A stretch of 64,000 nucleotides of DNA from Chryseobacterium daeguense DSM 19388 (GCF_000430825.1 NZ_AUMT01000013.1:62001-126000), one strand, 5' to 3'. Shown: positions 10,160 through 17,964, counted from the stretch's first letter. Made by a program: numbers and translations. Notes: generated from the sequence alone by a model not told the origin.

Positions 10160-10659
10160 TATATTCTTTCTGATTTTTGTTTCTCAAATTCGGTATTGAA
10201 GATTTCATCCATCCCTGAAAACAAGATACTATCCACTTCTTTTTCTACTTTGCCTGAAGCTATTTCGACAAACTTTTGTCTTTCTCCTGTTTTTGAATAT
10301 TGTTTTGATCCTCCGGTGCTCATTCCTTCTTTCTTTTGAACATTGGCAGTTGCAAATGCAGCTCTCTCGGCTTCCTGTTCTGATAATCCCCTCAATCTGA
10401 AGAAAGTTTTAAGCCCTTCGATATATTTACTGGTTCCACCGCCACTACCTCTTTTGTATGGGATTCTACTTGCTTTAGTTCCAGCATTCAAAATAAATCC
10501 ATGATCGGCCATTTCTCCCTCGACACGATCTCCCAAGACTTTTCCTTGGATTGACTTTTCTGTCGCTCCAGTTAATGAGTGGCCTTGACTTTTAAATTCA
10601 TCAATAACAGCATCGTCTATGGCTTTACTCGCACGTCTAAGGATTGTCGGGGTTCTCAT
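10159..10659 (-). CDS. putative tail-completion / neck-type phage protein
   Basis: This is a 166-residue basic protein. It has a central stretch (HGFILNAGTKASRIPYKRGS, then GGGTSKYIEGLKTFFRLRGL) that resembles the HK97 gp10-like minor proteins that complete the head-tail joint. The N-terminal HTH-like helices and C-terminal helix are consistent with this. It overlaps the preceding gene by 23 nt. The assignment is an inference from pattern and position among tail genes. Confidence 0.55.
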   Translation of the reverse strand: MRTPTILRRASKAIDDAVIDEFKSQGHSLTGATEKSIQGKVLGDRVEGEMADHGFILNAGTKASRIPYKRGSGGGTSKYIEGLKTFFRLRGLSEQEAERAAFATANVQKKEGMSTGGSKQYSKTGERQKFVEIASGKVEKEVDSILFSGMDEIFNTEFEKQKSERI

Positions 10660-10924
10660 TTAAAGATTTCAATGTTTGATAGTCTCTTTCTAATTCAATA
10701 AGTTTAGGCTTTAAGGCTCTGAAACTTTGTAAAATATTGTTGAGACAGATCGGACAGTTTGTATATTCTTTGTCTGGCTCAACGTAAGCGTACCAAATTT
10801 TAGATAAAACCTGCATGTGTTTATCAAACTGATTCGCCTGTGCATTCGCAATCGGATCGGCTTCGATTAAAAGCCTTTCACTTCTAATTTTATCAGGTAT
10901 TTTTGATGCTGAACTAAAACTCAT
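10637..10924 (-). CDS. small phage protein with a CxxC pair
   Basis: This encodes 95 residues, mainly helical, with one CPIC motif around residue 58 and a helical C-terminus. The family is not recognised. It is spaced 4 nt from the upstream gene and overlaps the next by 23 nt, so it is translated as part of the same operon. Confidence 0.55.
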   Translation of the reverse strand: MSFSSASKIPDKIRSERLLIEADPIANAQANQFDKHMQVLSKIWYAYVEPDKEYTNCPICLNNILQSFRALKPKLIELERDYQTLKSLNENPDNP

Positions 10925-10928
10925 GTTT

Positions 10929-11507
10929 TTAATGTTTGTGTTGAGGGTGAATATTATTCAGGCTTAGCAGATCCTTTAAATCTGAAATGCTGTACTCTGA
11001 ATTTTCGCATTTTGTGTTGTTTAGAATCGTAAAATCAAAAGAGAGAACTACTCCAGATAATTTGGCAGTCCCCATCTCGCTAAAACGCTCAATATAATTT
11101 CCATCTTTAGTAAGGTTAAATGGTTTTGGATTTGTTTTCCCCAGATCAGAAACAACTTGAAAGAAGTTCACGGCACATTCTCTCATATCTTTCCAATCAT
11201 AAATGATAGGGTGACCGCTTGTATTATTACTTTTGATGTCTTTTATTCCTAAGCTGCCATTGCCTGTCTGTACACAGAAAATGAACTTTAATTTATACTG
11301 AATGATGTTATCTCGCAGAACTTCTACCGGAGGAAATAAAGCAACTAAAGGGTATTTTTTAGGCTTTACAACGTTTATGATTGTTTCTCCTGCCTGTTCA
11401 AAATTAAGATCAGCACCATAGCCTGGAACAATGGAAAAATTGCCATCAATAATTGATGATTTACTCAAAATATTTTGAAAGGTCATGTAAATATTTAATT
11501 CATTCAT
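10929..11507 (-). CDS. putative tail terminator-type phage protein
   Basis: This 192-residue protein has a compact alpha/beta pattern with KKYPLVALFPPVEVLRDN around residues 50-67 and a final beta-strand hairpin (KLSGVVLSFDFTILN). That layout, its size and its position upstream of the gp10-like gene fit a minor tail or tail-terminator protein. This is inference; the family is not clearly recognised. It overlaps the upstream zinc-ribbon gene by 8 nt. Confidence 0.5.
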   Translation of the reverse strand: MNELNIYMTFQNILSKSSIIDGNFSIVPGYGADLNFEQAGETIINVVKPKKYPLVALFPPVEVLRDNIIQYKLKFIFCVQTGNGSLGIKDIKSNNTSGHPIIYDWKDMRECAVNFFQVVSDLGKTNPKPFNLTKDGNYIERFSEMGTAKLSGVVLSFDFTILNNTKCENSEYSISDLKDLLSLNNIHPQHKH

Positions 11508-11703
11508 AGTCTTCTGATCTTAATTCGTTTTTCATACTTGTTAAATGCCAATGACCACACTTTTTACAGTAATATGATCGCTTTGGAATATTATTTCTAT
11601 GGCTAAGCCTTTTAATCTGATTTTTAGCTGTATTTGCAAGTTTTTGAGACTTGTAGCCGGTCTTTCCATTACATTTTACTTCTCCCATAAGTTTTCCGGA
11701 CAT
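11500..11703 (-). CDS. zinc-ribbon mini-protein
   Basis: This 67-residue basic protein ends in a zinc-ribbon-like sequence (YYCKKCGHWHLTS), with Cys-x-x-Cys followed by His-x-His. Small proteins ending in CxxCGxWHLT are common in phage genomes and presumably bind nucleic acid; their exact role is not known to me. It overlaps the upstream gene by 28 nt and the downstream gene by 8 nt. Confidence 0.65.
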   Translation of the reverse strand: MSGKLMGEVKCNGKTGYKSQKLANTAKNQIKRLSHRNNIPKRSYYCKKCGHWHLTSMKNELRSEDYE

Positions 11704-11933
11704 TTTTCAGATTCAACGAGAGTTTTTTCCTGTATCGGACAGCCACACAAATCACATGCTTTTGTCTTTTCCTGATGTTCTCCATCTTCTCTAATCTTTA
11801 AAAAGGATTTTTCAACGGCATACGGACAAACAATGCACACTTTCAATCTTTCTTCAGATAATTTTTTAATCCTCTCCGGAGCATATACCTGAGAGCGGAA
11901 CCAACCAGTTGCTATGTGTAAAGGATTTACCAT
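11676..11933 (-). CDS. cysteine-rich phage protein with two metal-binding pairs
   Basis: This 85-residue protein has the pattern VCIVCP, then KACDLCGCPI, then SEKCPENLW. The spaced CxxC, CxxCxC and KCP elements resemble the CGCxLxxK...KCPxxKW proteins found in many tail modules. They are likely zinc binding. It overlaps the next gene by 28 nt and the previous one by 7 nt. The function is unknown. Confidence 0.6.
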   Translation of the reverse strand: MVNPLHIATGWFRSQVYAPERIKKLSEERLKVCIVCPYAVEKSFLKIREDGEHQEKTKACDLCGCPIQEKTLVESEKCPENLWEK

Positions 11934-12232
11934 TTTCTTTTTGCTTTATATCTTCTATCATAAGGATTTACAGAGTTTTTTGAAGGAATAATTCTGAAAT
12001 TCTTATATGATGGAATTTGTTCTAATCCACGTAAGTGCTCTCCAAGTTTTTTAATGTCTTCAGCACTATTCTTCATCTCTTTAGCAATACTTTCAATCAT
12101 GGATTTGGCATATTCGAAGCTTATATTACATTCTAATTGAAGGATGTAAATTGCTTCATTAATCTTTTCTTTTTCTTCGTTGGTGAATGAACATTCAACC
12201 TCAGATAAACCGTATATTTCTTTGCAACTCAT
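11927..12232 (-). CDS. hypothetical helical phage protein
   Basis: This is a 101-residue, mostly helical protein with a strongly basic tail (SVNPYDRRYKAKRKW). No family is recognised. Its ATG lies inside the end of the upstream membrane-protein gene (4-nt ATGA overlap), so the two are probably co-translated. Confidence 0.55.
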   Translation of the reverse strand: MSCKEIYGLSEVECSFTNEEKEKINEAIYILQLECNISFEYAKSMIESIAKEMKNSAEDIKKLGEHLRGLEQIPSYKNFRIIPSKNSVNPYDRRYKAKRKW

Positions 12233-12414
12233 AACAAAAATTTATCTATTAAAATTCCTACTCCTATACAGACAATCCCAAAAAGGATGATTGCTATACA
12301 CCCGATGCCGATTTGTGTTTCATTCACCTGTCGTGGTTGTGATTCACCTTGCTTAACTTTTTTTGGTTTCTGTGGCTTTGGAGGTGGTGGTGGGTAATTT
12401 CCATACTGGCTCAT
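12229..12414 (-). CDS. small proline-rich membrane protein
   Basis: This 61-residue protein has a proline-rich, soluble N-terminus (YPPPPPKPQKPKKVKQ) and one transmembrane helix near the C-terminus (GIGCIAIILFGIVCIGVGIL) ending in KFLL. Its topology, with most of the chain on one side, would fit a small lysis-associated or membrane-anchored phage protein, but no homologue is recognised. It follows a terminator and starts a new short transcription unit. Confidence 0.55.
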   Translation of the reverse strand: MSQYGNYPPPPPKPQKPKKVKQGESQPRQVNETQIGIGCIAIILFGIVCIGVGILIDKFLL

Positions 12415-12440
12415 ATATTTATTTTTAAATTATTTTTTTG

Positions 12441-12471
12441 AAAAAACCCGACCGACAAAACGCCAGTCGGG
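12441..12471 (-). terminator. Rho-independent terminator, minus strand
   Basis: On the minus strand a GC-rich hairpin (CCCGAC..., positions 12,471 to 12,447, with about 11 mostly paired positions and a small TTT loop) is followed by a run of six T. It ends transcription coming from the terminase side before the 61-residue membrane protein gene. Confidence 0.75.
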
Positions 12472-12491
12472 AAATTAACACTATATAAAAA

Positions 12492-12569
12492 CTAAGTTGC
12501 TTTGTTATGCTTGATGAAATTATGAGTGAGGATCACAGACACAATTCCAAATAAAAATTCTAAGATCAT
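12492..12569 (-). CDS. possible 25-residue hydrophobic peptide
   Basis: A short reading frame gives MILEFLFGIVSVILTHNFIK and five more residues. It is a single hydrophobic stretch with a basic end and lies just before the terminator at 12,447-12,471. It is too short to rank on its own; treat it as a candidate only. Confidence 0.25.
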   Translation of the reverse strand: MILEFLFGIVSVILTHNFIKHNKAT

Positions 12570-12582
12570 TGTTTCAGTATTT

Positions 12583-12753
12583 TTATGTTAATGATTCGTA
12601 GTACTGCATTAGAGTTTCATCAAAATCTTTTTTCTCACTCGCCCAGACCAGAATATTATAAGCGCTTGTTTCTTTGATATTATCCAGGTTGCTTTTTCCG
12701 TTTTGGATATGGAAAGGAGTTCCATTCTCAGCAACATAGATTAAGAAACTCAT
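12583..12753 (-). CDS. small phage protein, 56 residues
   Basis: This reading frame begins with an ATG at 12,753 that overlaps the stop of the upstream gene by 4 nt (ATGA) and ends at TAA 12,583. It gives a 56-residue protein that starts MSFLIYVAENGTPFHIQNG and ends MQYYESLT. The ATGA overlap and the otherwise empty interval support that it is translated. The family is not recognised. Confidence 0.55.
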   Translation of the reverse strand: MSFLIYVAENGTPFHIQNGKSNLDNIKETSAYNILVWASEKKDFDETLMQYYESLT

Positions 12754-13475
12754 CCATCCCCATTTTTCAAAGTGTCCTGCGAGATTCGGTCCCTTACTCT
12801 TTCGAGACTTTCCAAATACGGAGAAAGTTTTAGAAAGGAATTCATCGAACTGGTCAAAAAAAAAGCGACGTGCAAAGCGCAGTCCATTGGAAGTTTACTC
12901 ATAAGCTCTAATCTTTCAGAGCCTTCACTCATCCATTTCTCGTCGAACTTCTCAACATTACCATCCGCATCGATCTTTCTAAAATAAATTACAGCTAACC
13001 TTTGTAGTGCATCCCAATAACCAGAAGCAAAGTTTTTGATCTCAGTAACGATCTGTTTGCCGAGAATAACCTCGTTAAATGTAATACTGCTGTCGTATGT
13101 TAAATCAGGCGCTTGAATTACCCAAAGATCATCCTCGAAATAATATTTTTCCTGGAGTTCTATTTCGTCCTCTTTTAAAAAAATAGGAGCTAAACATGCT
13201 TCATAGATTGAAAGAACCTTATCAAGCCTTGTATTTCTTATTTGATCCAAAGGAATTCCGGAGAAGAAACTCACGGATTTACAAGCTAAATCAATCCTGT
13301 ATTCCAATATTCTCATTTCGTCGTTCTCAGCATCTGGATCGGGATTCAAAACATCTTTAAATGATTCATTCAATTCTTTTCCGAAAGTCAATTCAAAATC
13401 CTGTCTCTGCTTTAATGTGATTTGAGACAGAGATTCAGGAATCCAACATTTTTTACCGTCGTGAAAGAAATCCAT
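12750..13475 (-). CDS. phage protein, possibly a tail-assembly-chaperone-type protein
   Basis: This 241-residue protein has an acidic, mostly helical sequence with ESLSQITLKQRQDFELTFGK near residues 14-33. That opening resembles small proteins encoded beside tail genes in Bacteroidota phages, some of them tail-assembly chaperones, but there is no clear family match. It is translationally coupled to the downstream 56-residue gene. Its position right after a 203-residue hypothetical and near the terminase makes it a structural or assembly protein by inference. Confidence 0.5.
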   Translation of the reverse strand: MDFFHDGKKCWIPESLSQITLKQRQDFELTFGKELNESFKDVLNPDPDAENDEMRILEYRIDLACKSVSFFSGIPLDQIRNTRLDKVLSIYEACLAPIFLKEDEIELQEKYYFEDDLWVIQAPDLTYDSSITFNEVILGKQIVTEIKNFASGYWDALQRLAVIYFRKIDADGNVEKFDEKWMSEGSERLELMSKLPMDCALHVAFFLTSSMNSFLKLSPYLESLERVRDRISQDTLKNGDG

Positions 13476-14086
13476 TATTGTTGATCTTCAGTATTAACAT
13501 CTTCATTTATTTCTTTTTGAAGATCTATGCTTTTATCAGTCTCAGGATTTAATGCATTTTGCAATTTGTTGAGGTTAGTCAATTCTTTTTGTCTGTTTGC
13601 TTCAACCTCGTTTTTATCCTTGATAGCTTTTTTAATGGATTTTACAAACGTTTGGGTGATATTCTGTGATGCAGGATTCTCAACAGTAATTCCAGCTAAT
13701 TTTGCCACGCCTAAAACGTCTAATTTTGGAACTGATTCTACAATCTCCTTATCCTCTCTATCTAAAAATCCATCATATAAAATCTGAATTCTTTCCATGA
13801 ATAAATCTTTTTCAGATTTGGAAACCTCAACCACAGCTGGGAGATCTTGCTTTTCAATATCCTGAACATCTAAGCCGAAGAAATTAGAAAGTTGTTTTGA
13901 TTCCTTCTTTTCTTCCGATGCAGCAACATTAAAACCGTTGGCGTGGTTTATTCCTCTGATAAGTAATCCCATTGTGTTCTCTACTCTGATAGAAAGCATT
14001 GGCGTGTCTTTCAATAATTCCGCAGTTTCTTCCTTAGCTTGGGTAAGGATATGAATTGCAGCTAAAATTTTATCCTCTTGTGACAT
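13475..14086 (-). CDS. hypothetical phage protein, acidic and helical
   Basis: This 203-residue protein is acidic and helical, with coiled-coil-like regions towards the C-terminus (about residues 140-195). No family is recognised. It is the first gene after the terminase and has its own promoter-like region with a palindrome (14,140-14,162). Its stop overlaps the ATG of the next gene by one base (TAATG), so it heads the unit that continues into the next genes. Confidence 0.55.
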   Translation of the reverse strand: MSQEDKILAAIHILTQAKEETAELLKDTPMLSIRVENTMGLLIRGINHANGFNVAASEEKKESKQLSNFFGLDVQDIEKQDLPAVVEVSKSEKDLFMERIQILYDGFLDREDKEIVESVPKLDVLGVAKLAGITVENPASQNITQTFVKSIKKAIKDKNEVEANRQKELTNLNKLQNALNPETDKSIDLQKEINEDVNTEDQQ

Positions 14087-14139
14087 AATAAATTGATTTA
14101 GTTTGTTTTAAATATTTCTAAAGCGTAAAGTTAGTGAAA

Positions 14140-14162
14140 AAAGTATTCTATTAGAAAACATT
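14140..14162 (-). promoter_or_regulatory. second copy of the prophage palindromic motif, with a -7-like box
   Basis: A degenerate copy of the palindrome seen at 17,912-17,934 (arms AAAGTATTCTA and TAGAAAACATT) sits between the terminase stop and the 203-residue gene. On the minus strand it is followed after 9 nt by TAACTTTA, similar to the -7 box TAnnTTTG of Bacteroidota promoters. This makes it a likely promoter with an operator at the -33 position. Confidence 0.4.
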
Positions 14163-14166
14163 TTGA

Positions 14167-15753
14167 TTAGAAATTTAGATACGATGAATAATAATCATTA
14201 TCATCAGAGTAATCATCGTAATTTCCACCGTTTGAAACTGAAAGACCGCCTGTGGAGGTTTTGTTCACTTCATATTCAAAAAACTCCCTCATCATAAATG
14301 CATCCAAAACATCGGGAGATTGACCACTCAGATAGTTTTTCATTTCCTCTTTCTTAATCACGCATAGCTTTCCATCCTTATCGACCTTATCTCTTTTGAT
14401 AGCTTTTCTTTCGTAGAGCATTCGTTCCTTTAAAGTCATTTTCTCATCATACTTTTTATTTGCTACGTGCGGAGGGATGTAATATTCGCCTCGATTAACA
14501 GCTTCTCCAGATTTATAGAAACACTGAGATTTTAAGTGATTGTAGTTTTCAATGATTCCAGTTTCATTATTTGGGAGAGGTCTTGCTCCATTATTAAATT
14601 CTTTAGCTCCTTCAATAAATCCATCAACGAACTGACCGACACCGTCATTATCGAAAACCATATTTGAATTTGGGACAGAGTAGGCGAATAGATTCGACTT
14701 TAATAAATCAATGACCTGATTTCCTTTTGATTTTTCCATTACATGAAAGTCAATCATAATTTTACCCGACCAAACATAAATAATGAATTTATCAGAGCCT
14801 TTCATGGCTATATCGGTTGTTAAATATTTTTCACCTTCCGGAACAAAAGAGTTTGTAAATATATCGTTGAATTTATGGAAGTCATAAATATCATTTCCTT
14901 TAAGAGAAATTTTCCAGTTACCACCAAGTAAACGGAGTTTTTCTTCCTGACTTTGTGCGTTGAGGTTTCCTAAATATCCAGGATTGATTTTTAAAAGTTC
15001 TTTGTTCTCATAAATGGAACCGCCGATAAATGTAAAAGACTTGATGAAGTCAGCTGGAGAAACCAAGCCTCCGGACTTCTCAATCTCGCTATCAAGAAAT
15101 TCCTTGCACTTATGGTAAACCTCATCAAAGGAATCACCCCAAACAATGTTATCATTTTCATTTGTGAAGTATCTTACAACTCCTTGACGTTCTGGAATAG
15201 GATAACCGTAATTTGGTGAGTTTGGATCTTGGTCGATATACCATTCAATGAAATCTGCAACCCAACTGTCCGGATCCGGATTGCAGGTAGCTCTTATGTA
15301 TGGTTTGATCCCACACGTAGAACGGTTACGAGAAAGCATATACAGGAACATCGATTTACTAAAGTGAGTAAGCTCATCAAACATAATCAAAGGAATCTCC
15401 GCACCCTGCCAGTCGAATTTATTTTCTTCGTACTGCATGTGTGAGAATTTCAGTTTTGTTCCGGCTTCAAACTTCCATTCTAAAATAGAGTTTCGAGATT
15501 CCGCACCGCTTACCTTTCTGTAAAGTTTTTCCGAAGCATCCCACAAACCTCCCTCCGCACGGATCATTGGAGAGGTTCTACGGAAACAAACCGCCCCGAA
15601 TCCCTTAACATGAATGTGTCTTAACGGTTCGAGTAGGAGAGAGAATGTCTTACCAGCACCCGCAGCACCTCCACCGATAACGATGTCCGCAGATGAAGAA
15701 AGGGCTTTCATTTGATAGCCCTCCTGTGGTTTTATGACATTTATAGTTGACAA
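14167..15753 (-). CDS. terL: phage terminase large subunit
   Basis: This 528-residue protein packages DNA into the phage head. The N-terminal ATPase shows a Walker A-like GGGAAGAGKT at residues 27-36 and a Walker B LIMFDE at 122-127. The C-terminal nuclease half shows acidic residues in TTDIAMKG, VFDNDGVG and SPDVLDAF. The start is a TTG codon two bases after the stop of the small subunit gene. I keep it because the preceding VIKPQEGYQ segment is the usual adenine-binding region that the next ATG (residue 15) would lose. It is probably a terminase-6-type enzyme. Confidence 0.92.
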   Translation of the reverse strand: MSTINVIKPQEGYQMKALSSSADIVIGGGAAGAGKTFSLLLEPLRHIHVKGFGAVCFRRTSPMIRAEGGLWDASEKLYRKVSGAESRNSILEWKFEAGTKLKFSHMQYEENKFDWQGAEIPLIMFDELTHFSKSMFLYMLSRNRSTCGIKPYIRATCNPDPDSWVADFIEWYIDQDPNSPNYGYPIPERQGVVRYFTNENDNIVWGDSFDEVYHKCKEFLDSEIEKSGGLVSPADFIKSFTFIGGSIYENKELLKINPGYLGNLNAQSQEEKLRLLGGNWKISLKGNDIYDFHKFNDIFTNSFVPEGEKYLTTDIAMKGSDKFIIYVWSGKIMIDFHVMEKSKGNQVIDLLKSNLFAYSVPNSNMVFDNDGVGQFVDGFIEGAKEFNNGARPLPNNETGIIENYNHLKSQCFYKSGEAVNRGEYYIPPHVANKKYDEKMTLKERMLYERKAIKRDKVDKDGKLCVIKKEEMKNYLSGQSPDVLDAFMMREFFEYEVNKTSTGGLSVSNGGNYDDYSDDNDYYSSYLNF

Positions 15754-15755
15754 AT

Positions 15756-16169
15756 TTAATCTCTGTTGTTATTCGGTAACTCAAAAACTGTAACCTGATT
15801 CTTTATTTCAATTGGGTTATCTTCCTGACCACCGTGATTATGTTTCTGAGGTACTTTTCCCTCTGTTCTGTCGAGGAACGTGGTTATTGCCTTGTTATCC
15901 CCCTGAATTGCATTTTTAGTGATCGTAATGGCTATAAGCTGATTTATTGACGCTTTACTTTTGATTGAGCCTTTCTGTACTTTCTTCTTTCCATCTTTAA
16001 CGAGTGTGATCTCAAATTCAACCTCATTGCTATCTCCGTACTCCTTTAGGAAGTCTGAAACATTCTTAGGCTTTCTGCCATTATTTTCGGGTTGGTTTTC
16101 TTTAGAGAATCTATTCCCTTCAGTATTCCCTTTGACAAATTGTCCGTTGTTATTCCGTTGTTTTTCCAT
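15756..16169 (-). CDS. terS: phage terminase small subunit
   Basis: This 137-residue protein carries an N-terminal region with NGQFVKGNTEGN and NNGRKPKN, which resembles the DUF5681-type start of terminase small subunits. It ends in a segment (FLDRTEGKVPQKHNHGGQED) also typical of them. It should recognise the packaging site on phage DNA and feed the large subunit. The large subunit gene follows after 2 nt. Confidence 0.75.
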   Translation of the reverse strand: MEKQRNNNGQFVKGNTEGNRFSKENQPENNGRKPKNVSDFLKEYGDSNEVEFEITLVKDGKKKVQKGSIKSKASINQLIAITITKNAIQGDNKAITTFLDRTEGKVPQKHNHGGQEDNPIEIKNQVTVFELPNNNRD

Positions 16170-16178
16170 CGGTATAAA

Positions 16179-16388
16179 TTATTCATCGGTCATTCCTTCG
16201 ATTAAATCAATAATGTCTTCCCACGCTTCGATCTGGGCTTTCACCTCAACATATTCCTGTTTGTGTCTTGAAGTTGCTGTTCCACCATCGATAAGAACTT
16301 CCAGATCTTTCTTTTTTTCTTTGGCTCTTTTCACCTTGCTTTTTAAAACTTTTTGTAAGTCCATGAGTTTTTTATTTTCGGGTTTCAT
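16179..16388 (-). CDS. small coiled-coil phage protein
   Basis: This encodes 69 residues, mostly helical and very charged (KSKVKRAKEKKKDLEVLI, QIEAWEDIIDLI). It resembles a coiled coil. It is placed directly between the glycosyltransferase gene and the terminase small subunit. The function is unknown. Confidence 0.5.
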   Translation of the reverse strand: MKPENKKLMDLQKVLKSKVKRAKEKKKDLEVLIDGGTATSRHKQEYVEVKAQIEAWEDIIDLIEGMTDE

Positions 16389-16390
16389 AC

Positions 16391-17281
16391 CTAAGATTTT
16401 TTATCTAAGGTAGTAATATTTTTAATCTCCATTCCATAGTTATTGATACCTGTGGGAATCTCTATGGGCTTTTTAATGAATTTATTTCGCTTAAAAGGTG
16501 TATAATCAACATGATGATGTACACGCTTGAATTTATAGACTATTTTAGCGTATTGAGGGTAGACATCAACGAGCATTTTAGATTTCGGATATGTTCCCTC
16601 TTTCGCATAGAATTCACCTGTGTTTCCACCTTTCAAAACTTGTGTTCTCAGCTTCTCTTGTAAGAAAGCATAAAATTGCACAGTACAAAGTCCGGCAGTG
16701 AGAATATCAAGTGATAAAATTGTGTCTTCATTATAACGCCCTCTCCACCTGAAGGGGATATCGTTTCTGATCAGGTTACAACTATAAATTCTTGTATTGG
16801 CTATGAAGGGAGGTGTCTTTTGCTTGGAACATGCAAACATGAAATAATTCGGACCAGCCATCACAACGTTTTCGTATCTCATGCAAAAATCTTCCATTGC
16901 TGCGAAGATCGCTCCGGTTTCAACTCTGATCTGTTTGTTTCGGTTCCAACGGTAGAAGCTCTGAATATTATCATCCATTACCCAATGCCAGGCAAAACCG
17001 TTTTTGATTGAGTGATCCCAAACAAAGTTTCTTGCTGGTCCCGGACCTTTACTTTTTGTACTTCCAAGATCGTCGAGGGTTTGGTAATTGTCCTGAAAGG
17101 TTTTATCTAAGATAAGAATTGTAACGTACGGATTTCCTTTTGTATGTTTTCTATACAGCTCGTATTCCTGTTCCTCTACAACGATATAATGATCTACCTT
17201 CATTCGGGAAAGTGATTCACTTGTTAATCGTATCTCGTAACGACCTTTTGAAACAATGTAAATAGGAAATTTATTCTTCAT
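16391..17281 (-). CDS. TET-associated-type glycosyltransferase
   Basis: This 296-residue protein has the features of the phage TET-associated glycosyltransferase family, proposed in the literature to attach sugars to modified DNA bases. The visible signs are an N-terminal Rossmann-like start (FPIYIVSKGRYEIRLTS), a GPGPARNFVWDHS segment at residues 79-91, the acidic pair in HWVMDDN (103-105), which fits a metal-bound nucleotide-sugar site, and NEDTILSLD at 184-192. It overlaps the ParB-like gene upstream by 11 nt. No hydroxylase of the TET/JBP type is visible here, so its substrate is unknown. Confidence 0.8.
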   Translation of the reverse strand: MKNKFPIYIVSKGRYEIRLTSESLSRMKVDHYIVVEEQEYELYRKHTKGNPYVTILILDKTFQDNYQTLDDLGSTKSKGPGPARNFVWDHSIKNGFAWHWVMDDNIQSFYRWNRNKQIRVETGAIFAAMEDFCMRYENVVMAGPNYFMFACSKQKTPPFIANTRIYSCNLIRNDIPFRWRGRYNEDTILSLDILTAGLCTVQFYAFLQEKLRTQVLKGGNTGEFYAKEGTYPKSKMLVDVYPQYAKIVYKFKRVHHHVDYTPFKRNKFIKKPIEIPTGINNYGMEIKNITTLDKKS

Positions 17282-17879
17282 CTTTGTATCTCAAATCTTT
17301 TACGATTTCCGGTTTCTTTTCTGGGAACCAAATCGATTTTGTATCTCTCGTCATTTTAATGCCTATCAGCTTTGCAAATGCGAATCTGTCTTCGTCATTC
17401 TCAAAAGAAACAATCACTCTGTTTTTTGCCAATAAATCCTCCTGTTCAAACTCCGGCATATCAGTCCACTCAGCTGTAGGATCATTTTCTCCAATTCCTT
17501 TTGGTATAAGATCAACCTTATCAAATCCGATATCCTCAAGGAAGTCAATCTCAAAATCATCTGAAAGAAGTTCAAAGTCAAATTCGGACTTATCCGTAGC
17601 AAGATTATCTACAATGGCTAATTGTTTTCTTGCATCGTCCTCAGTGGCTAAATCCGTCCTTTTAACAGCTATCAAAGTCTTTCCGTCTGTCTCAATAACT
17701 TTTATCGGAATTCCGAGCTTTTCTGCCTGAGTAAATGTCTCATTTCCGGCAATAATCTCATCTTCATTATCGAGAAGGATAGAACGACCTGCACCCAATT
17801 CCATGAGAGATTTTTTTATCAGCTCCTGATTTTCTTCTGAGTGCTTACGGTAATTTCGTTTGTCTTTCTTAATTCCCAT
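17271..17879 (-). CDS. ParB/Srx-fold domain protein
   Basis: This 202-residue protein has a ParB-like N-terminal domain (DKRNYRKHSEENQELIKKSL, and IIAGNETFTQAEKLGIPI), which in phages is often a nuclease or DNA-modification-linked domain. A second part near the C-terminus (VSFENDEDRFAFAKLIG) is common in phage ParB-like proteins. The ATG at 17,879 is preferred over one at 17,909, which would run into the promoter. It is the first gene of the late operon, next to the glycosyltransferase. Whether it cuts, binds or helps modify DNA is not decided by sequence. Confidence 0.75.
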   Translation of the reverse strand: MGIKKDKRNYRKHSEENQELIKKSLMELGAGRSILLDNEDEIIAGNETFTQAEKLGIPIKVIETDGKTLIAVKRTDLATEDDARKQLAIVDNLATDKSEFDFELLSDDFEIDFLEDIGFDKVDLIPKGIGENDPTAEWTDMPEFEQEDLLAKNRVIVSFENDEDRFAFAKLIGIKMTRDTKSIWFPEKKPEIVKDLRYKDEE

Positions 17880-17900
17880 TTTATCAACAATTATTACACA

Positions 17901-17935
17901 AATATACAAAAAAAGTATTCTATTAGAATACTTTA
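17901..17935 (-). promoter_or_regulatory. late-operon promoter with 23-bp perfect palindrome
   Basis: A perfect inverted repeat (arms AAAGTATTCTA and TAGAATACTTT with a single central T, 17,912-17,934) lies upstream of the ParB-like gene. On the minus strand it is followed after 8 nt by TATATTTG (17,897-17,904), a match to the -7 box TAnnTTTG, so the palindrome sits about where the -33 element would be. Copies occur at 14,140-14,162 and 5,762-5,781. A regulator bound here could control late gene transcription. Confidence 0.6.
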
Positions 17936-17964
17936 GGATTTTGAAATTTTGCTTTTATTATTGT

